The position numbers and the translations under genes are program-made. Below the pieces are notes generated by a model. The model saw only the letters and a program-made list of their open reading frames with translations, did not search any database and was not told where the DNA came from. Below, piece by piece: positions 58,613-62,293 of a DNA stretch of 62,293 bases. Each line of letters begins with the position of its first letter. The stretch's first letter is position 1. This DNA comes from a virus. The stretch covers positions 1 to 62,293 of IMG/VR virus record IMGVR_UViG_3300042691_046511. One strand, 5' to 3'.

Positions 58613-59035
58613 CTACGCCTCGCTCCCCGTGAGCCCGTAGACGTGCTCGTAGCGCCGTCCAAACGACCGCTCAGCCACGATGGGACGTCGCGCCACCACG
58701 ACGACCTTGCCGCGCTCCCGCAGTGTTGAGAGGCCGGTCGTGACCTGAACAGTCTGCCGATGCAGGCCCTGCGCGATGGCTCTGGCCGTCTGCGGTCCGT
58801 GTATCGAGAGGTAGTCTTCAATGCGGTCGTGCATCGGAACGATCGCGACCGCGCGGGCAGGAGTCACGCGAGTGGCTTCTTCCTTCGCGGCCAGGTAGGC
58901 GGTGCCGGACGCACTCTTCCGCGTGCCGTCCCACACGACGACGTGATCGAACTCGTCGTCTCGGTGCGGGGAGCCCGCGGGTGTGGACGCCCACGAGCCG
59001 CGCGCCGGCCCCGTGTGCTGGCGAGACGCGTTCAC
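58613..59035 (-). CDS. Winged-helix protein (140 aa)
   Basis: The GTG at 59035 overlaps the SbcC stop. The C-terminal ~75 residues fit a winged helix (RIEDYLSIHGPQTARAIAQGLHRQTVQVTTGLSTLRERGKV, in parts). The N-terminal half is less ordered. It may regulate the replication or recombination genes. Confidence 0.65.
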   Translation of the reverse strand: MNASRQHTGPARGSWASTPAGSPHRDDEFDHVVVWDGTRKSASGTAYLAAKEEATRVTPARAVAIVPMHDRIEDYLSIHGPQTARAIAQGLHRQTVQVTTGLSTLRERGKVVVVARRPIVAERSFGRRYEHVYGLTGSEA

Positions 59036-61365
59036 GCGGCCTCCGAAAACGGCGGGTAGACCACCGTGACGTGGCCGTCGGCGAGTTGCAGCTGTACATC
59101 GGCCATCGCCGCGGCCACGGGGTTGTGGCTCACAAACAGCACATGCCGCACGTGTCCGATGGTGCGCACGCGACGCAACATCTCGACGTAGCGCAGCGCG
59201 TTCTGCGGGTCGAGCGGCCCCGTGGTTTCGTCGCGTACCATCGTCTCGACGGCGCCGGCGTGCCGGGCGTTGATGAAAAGACTGAGCGCGTTCTTCAGCG
59301 CCTCATCGACAAGGATCTGTTCCCCACCGCTGAGGTCGGCGAGGTCCCGTGGTGCGCCGCCGCGCAGATTGTCGAGGACCTGCAGTTCGAAGACCTCCTT
59401 GGTCCCCTTGCCGTCGGCCTTCGCGGCCTGCGTGATGAGCTCCACGGTGAACCGAGGGCCGAAGCAGACGGCCAGTAGATCGTTCGTGTAGGCGCTGACG
59501 GTCGGGCCCGCCGCGTCGATCTCGAGCACGGGCAGCCCGTCACGACCGAGGGCGCGCGCCAGCAGCTGCCAGTCCCGCCACTCGGCGTAGATCTCCGCCA
59601 GCTGGCGCTCGACCTCCGCCTGCTGTGTGGCCTTGACCCGCCATGTGGCCATGCGTGACTCGCAGGCCTCGGCGTGCGCCTGCAGGCGCGCCTGGTCGGC
59701 GGTCAGGGTCTGCCACTGCTGGTCGAGGTACGCCAGCCGGCGGTCCGCGTCGGCGACGCCTTCGGCCGCCGTCGCCGTGCGGTCCGCCTCGGCCTGCGCC
59801 GCCGCCACCTCCGCGGCATGGCCGTCGATCGTCGCCTGGGCCTCGCGATACTGCGCCTCGAGGTCCGCCACCGTGGTCGTGAGCCGTGCGGCCACGCCGC
59901 GGCGCAGTGCCTCGGCCTGGTCGACCACGACCGCGCGGTCCCGCTGCAGGTCGGTGATGCGTCCCTCGGCCTCTTCGAGCCGCGACAGCAGTTGCGCGTC
60001 GGGCTCGAGCGCCGCGATGCGGACGCGCGCATCGTCGACGAGCGTCACCAGCGCCAGGCGCCGGCCCTCGGCCTCGCGGTATTGCGTGCGCAGTGCCTCG
60101 ACCCGCGCGACGCAGGCCGCCTTGGTGGCCACCGCCGCTTCGAGTGTCGGGATGGACGCCTGCGCCTGCCTGGCGTCGGCGACGAAGGTGCACACGTCGC
60201 ACACGCCGGCGAGCCGGCTGGCGGCGCGACGGGCCTGCGCGAGCTGCGCCTCGGCTGTCTCGACCGCGCTGAGGGCCGCCTTGGCTTCCGCGCCTTCCGT
60301 CAGCAGGCGCTGCGGCTCGGCGGCCAGCACGAGCTGCTCGGCTTCGCGCGCGGCCAGCGTCTCGCGGGCGGCGCGCAGCTCCGCCGCGGCACTGCGCACG
60401 ACCTCGGCCCGCTCGAGCAGCGCGCGGTTCTTCTGGATGCGACCGGTCAGCTCCAGCAGCTGCCGATTCAGGTTTTCGACGAGGAGGCCGTCTTCGCTCG
60501 CCGCGGCCGCGCGCGCGGCGTCCTGCTGCCGGCGCAGGCCCTGGCAGCGGATCAGCAGCGCCGCGGTCTCGCTGCCGAGCGAGGCCAGGCGCGTCTTCGC
60601 GGCGTCGTGGGCGCTGGCATCGTCGCGTAGACGATCACGGTCGGCCAGCAGGCCCGACCGGTCACTCTCGACCTGGGCGCGCTCGGCGGCGGTGCTGGCC
60701 GCCCCGGCCACGGCGCGCTGCGCCTCGCCCTCGATCGTTTGGCGCACCCCGTCTGCGGCCTCGGGCGCCAGTAGCCGCTGCTTCACGCCGAGCGTGCCGA
60801 TCATCGCCTCGCACCGCGCGGCCGCGGCCTTGGCGGTAGTGCTCATCGCCTCGAATCGGTCGAGCCCGAGCAGGCGGCCGAAGAGCTCCTTGCGGCCGCG
60901 CTTGTCGAGCGTGACGAACGAGCCGGCCCGGTTCTGGGCGGCGACCGCCGAGGCCAGCAGTAGGTCGCGCGGTGGAAACACCCGGGCGATCGCCTCGTCG
61001 TAGGTCGAGAGCTTGCCGTCGTTGAGCAGCGTCACCATGCCATCCGCCGCGGTGTGCTCGAGCACGGCATCGGCGGCGCGCCGCTGGCCGTCGAGGTTCA
61101 CCCGGGCCCGGTAGCGGCCCGCGTCGACCGTGAACACCGCCTCAAGGAACGCGTCGCGCGTGGTGGCGTAGTCGACGAGCGGCCGGCCGTCACGGGACGG
61201 GAACGACCGGAAGAGCGCCGCGATCGGGGCCTCGACGAGGGTCGTTTTTCCGGAACCGTTTTCACCGACCACGGCGACCAAGCCCGCCGGGAGGCTGGCC
61301 AGGTCGACCGTGACCGGATCGGTGAAGCGCAGGACGCCCCCGATGCTGATGCGTTCGAGTCTCAT
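59032..61365 (-). CDS. sbcC: SbcC-like ATPase (777 aa)
   Basis: The ATG at 61365 has GAGG 7 nt upstream. The Walker A (GENGSGKT, residues 34-41) is at the N terminus. Long coiled-coil arms (~170-600) flank a zinc hook (CDVC, around residue 395). At the C terminus lie the ABC signature (DLSGGEQILVDEAL) and a Walker B/D-loop segment (RDETTGPLD). It is the Rad50/gp46-like partner of the SbcD nuclease, tethering and opening DNA ends. Confidence 0.92.
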   Translation of the reverse strand: MRLERISIGGVLRFTDPVTVDLASLPAGLVAVVGENGSGKTTLVEAPIAALFRSFPSRDGRPLVDYATTRDAFLEAVFTVDAGRYRARVNLDGQRRAADAVLEHTAADGMVTLLNDGKLSTYDEAIARVFPPRDLLLASAVAAQNRAGSFVTLDKRGRKELFGRLLGLDRFEAMSTTAKAAAARCEAMIGTLGVKQRLLAPEAADGVRQTIEGEAQRAVAGAASTAAERAQVESDRSGLLADRDRLRDDASAHDAAKTRLASLGSETAALLIRCQGLRRQQDAARAAAASEDGLLVENLNRQLLELTGRIQKNRALLERAEVVRSAAAELRAARETLAAREAEQLVLAAEPQRLLTEGAEAKAALSAVETAEAQLAQARRAASRLAGVCDVCTFVADARQAQASIPTLEAAVATKAACVARVEALRTQYREAEGRRLALVTLVDDARVRIAALEPDAQLLSRLEEAEGRITDLQRDRAVVVDQAEALRRGVAARLTTTVADLEAQYREAQATIDGHAAEVAAAQAEADRTATAAEGVADADRRLAYLDQQWQTLTADQARLQAHAEACESRMATWRVKATQQAEVERQLAEIYAEWRDWQLLARALGRDGLPVLEIDAAGPTVSAYTNDLLAVCFGPRFTVELITQAAKADGKGTKEVFELQVLDNLRGGAPRDLADLSGGEQILVDEALKNALSLFINARHAGAVETMVRDETTGPLDPQNALRYVEMLRRVRTIGHVRHVLFVSHNPVAAAMADVQLQLADGHVTVVYPPFSEAA

Positions 61366-61574
61366 GGCAGCACCTCGGCGCGTTTGAAGGCCCACTCATC
61401 GGTCGAGGGCTGGGCGATGCGCTCCCAGATCTCAGCGAGCGTCGGATCTTCAGCGCTACCACAGGCGTCGCAGAGGTCGACTTCCGGGCCGACGTCCATG
61501 CCGTCGCGGTGGACGGCGTAGTGGCCTTCGGCGGCGCCGCCGCAGTAGGCGCAGGTCAGGCTCGACGCGGTCAT
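61362..61574 (-). CDS. Small zinc-ribbon protein (70 aa)
   Basis: Both ends overlap the neighbouring genes (ATGA). Two CxxC pairs (CAYCGG and CDACGS) form a probable zinc ribbon. It lies between sbcD and sbcC, so it may be a fitting or regulatory subunit of the complex. This role is an inference. Confidence 0.65.
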   Translation of the reverse strand: MTASSLTCAYCGGAAEGHYAVHRDGMDVGPEVDLCDACGSAEDPTLAEIWERIAQPSTDEWAFKRAEVLP

Positions 61575-62293
61575 GCTGCCACCACCCGTTCCACGGCAGC
61601 GATCGCTTGCAGCCGCTGCTCGAGCTGCGCCAGCAGCTCGGCCGCTTCGCGCGTCTCGAGCGCGGCCAGCTTGGCCACCACGCTGTCGCTCACGTCGACC
61701 CCAGAGAGCGCGCAGTACGCCTGCAGCTTGGCGGCCGTCGTCTTCGCGGCGGCCACCTCCGGCGCGCGCACCGCGCGGTCGGGCACGGCGACGGGTTCCA
61801 TCTCGAGATGCGAGGCCTCCGCGAACTCGGCCATGAGCTGTGCCCTGGCCAGGTCGAGGCGCCCGGCATCGCTGGCGCTGAAGCGGAATCTGGCCCTGAC
61901 TTCGTCGCCCCTGAACGACGCCGGCGTGACCTCGACCGCGCCCTCCGGCCCGCGGCGCACCACCCACGCGACCTGGTGGCCATCGAAGACGCCCTCGACA
62001 TGCCAGAGTCGCGGCAACACGATCGGGTGCGACGTCATCGACCAGCGGGTGCCGTCGTGGTCGAGCACGAGGAACCGCTTCTGCTCGACCTCGGCCCAGT
62101 CGGACGGCGCGATCGAGCCCACGTAGGTCGCGCCGTGCACGTCCTGCGCCGCGTGGATGTGGTTCAAGATCTTCGGCACGTCGGGCCCGAGCCGGTCGAG
62201 ATGCTCGGGCCGCAGGGCGATCTCGGCGCCGATGAGCGGCTGCCCCGTCGACGCGACGGCGCCGACCACGTTGGCGTGGCCGATGAAGAGCCC
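61571..62293 (-). CDS. sbcD: SbcD-like exonuclease subunit, C-terminal part (begins at 545 across the junction)
   Basis: This is the downstream portion of the metallophosphoesterase that starts at base 545. PKILNHIHAAQDVHGATYVGSIAPSDWAEVEQKRF, in parts, gives the final metal motif (NHIH in place of the usual GHIH) and the typical Y-x-G-S turn. A capping domain follows, with a helical C terminus. The last 68 bases duplicate 1-68. The protein ends at 61571, overlapping the zinc-ribbon gene. Confidence 0.92.
   Translation of the reverse strand, partial: GLFIGHANVVGAVASTGQPLIGAEIALRPEHLDRLGPDVPKILNHIHAAQDVHGATYVGSIAPSDWAEVEQKRFLVLDHDGTRWSMTSHPIVLPRLWHVEGVFDGHQVAWVVRRGPEGAVEVTPASFRGDEVRARFRFSASDAGRLDLARAQLMAEFAEASHLEMEPVAVPDRAVRAPEVAAAKTTAAKLQAYCALSGVDVSDSVVAKLAALETREAAELLAQLEQRLQAIAAVERVVAA
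62226..62293. repeat. Right copy of the 68-bp terminal overlap
   Basis: Identical to bases 1-68; see the left copy. Confidence 0.95.

Noticed and set aside
59627-61003. Plus-strand Ser/Ala-rich frame of 458 codons
   Set aside because: It is the antisense shadow of the SbcC coiled coil; low-complexity composition, no start signal.
1-62293. Diversity-generating retroelement, transposase or CRISPR-Cas genes
   Set aside because: No reverse transcriptase, transposase or Cas motif was seen; the HNH gene at 50940-51671 is the only likely mobile element.

Overview
The window is one complete temperate tailed-phage genome in circular form. Its first 68 bases (1-68) are repeated exactly at its end (62226-62293). 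A single reading frame, an SbcD-like nuclease, runs without a break through that junction, so the true molecule is a circle of 62,225 bp. It has very high GC content, densely packed genes and many ATGA or GTGA stop/start overlaps. A portal, terminase, capsid, tail tube, frameshifted tail chaperone and long tape measure indicate a siphovirus-like phage. A tyrosine integrase beside an attP that carries the 3' half of a tRNA-Leu gene shows that it is temperate. The host cannot be read directly. Lipoproteins with an SGCGGSSSPTAPS-type N terminus and the style of a small stray gene at 47557-47814 resemble what I know from Acidobacteriota (Vicinamibacteria-type soil bacteria); this is an inference only.

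Layout. A divergent control region lies at 4475-4570. Leftward from it (minus strand) one huge transcription direction runs around the circle: small regulators and membrane peptides (4474-1833), a recombination operon (putative annealing protein, a 58-residue protein, SbcD across the junction, a zinc ribbon, SbcC; 1830-545 and 62293-59032), replication and regulation (59035-50232), a HerA-like ATPase (49768-47825), packaging and head genes (47538-36366, including an ECF-like sigma factor and a MuF protein fused to a zinc peptidase), connector and tail genes (36346-23571), a lysis cassette (23456-22666), then a large host-interaction module (22471-8355) with glycoside hydrolases, an SGNH hydrolase, a methyltransferase, a MptE-like glycosylation protein, tail fibres and a 525-residue repeat protein. 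Rightward (plus strand) lie a putative repressor, two lipoproteins, a small unknown protein and the integrase (4571-8126), ending at attP (8190-8246). The uninterrupted attP means this is the excised or virion form, not an integrated prophage.

How the parts work together. The repressor and Cro-like gene face each other across three 9-bp operator-like repeats spaced 32 bp apart. The plus-strand module should be the lysogeny-expressed set, and its two lipoproteins are candidate conversion or exclusion proteins. The early minus-strand genes supply replication initiation, a ParB-like protein, a RusA-like resolvase and SbcCD-type recombination. Late genes build a head from a protease-capsid fusion and a long tail.

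Unusual points are an ECF-like sigma factor inside the head operon with a shortened region 4, a MuF-metallopeptidase fusion, three proteins with Sec signal peptides (one collagen-like and inside the replication operon), a poly-G(11) tract that breaks a helix-turn-helix gene, a terminator directly in front of the host-interaction module, a 22-fold protein repeat and a duplicated zinc-knuckle module.
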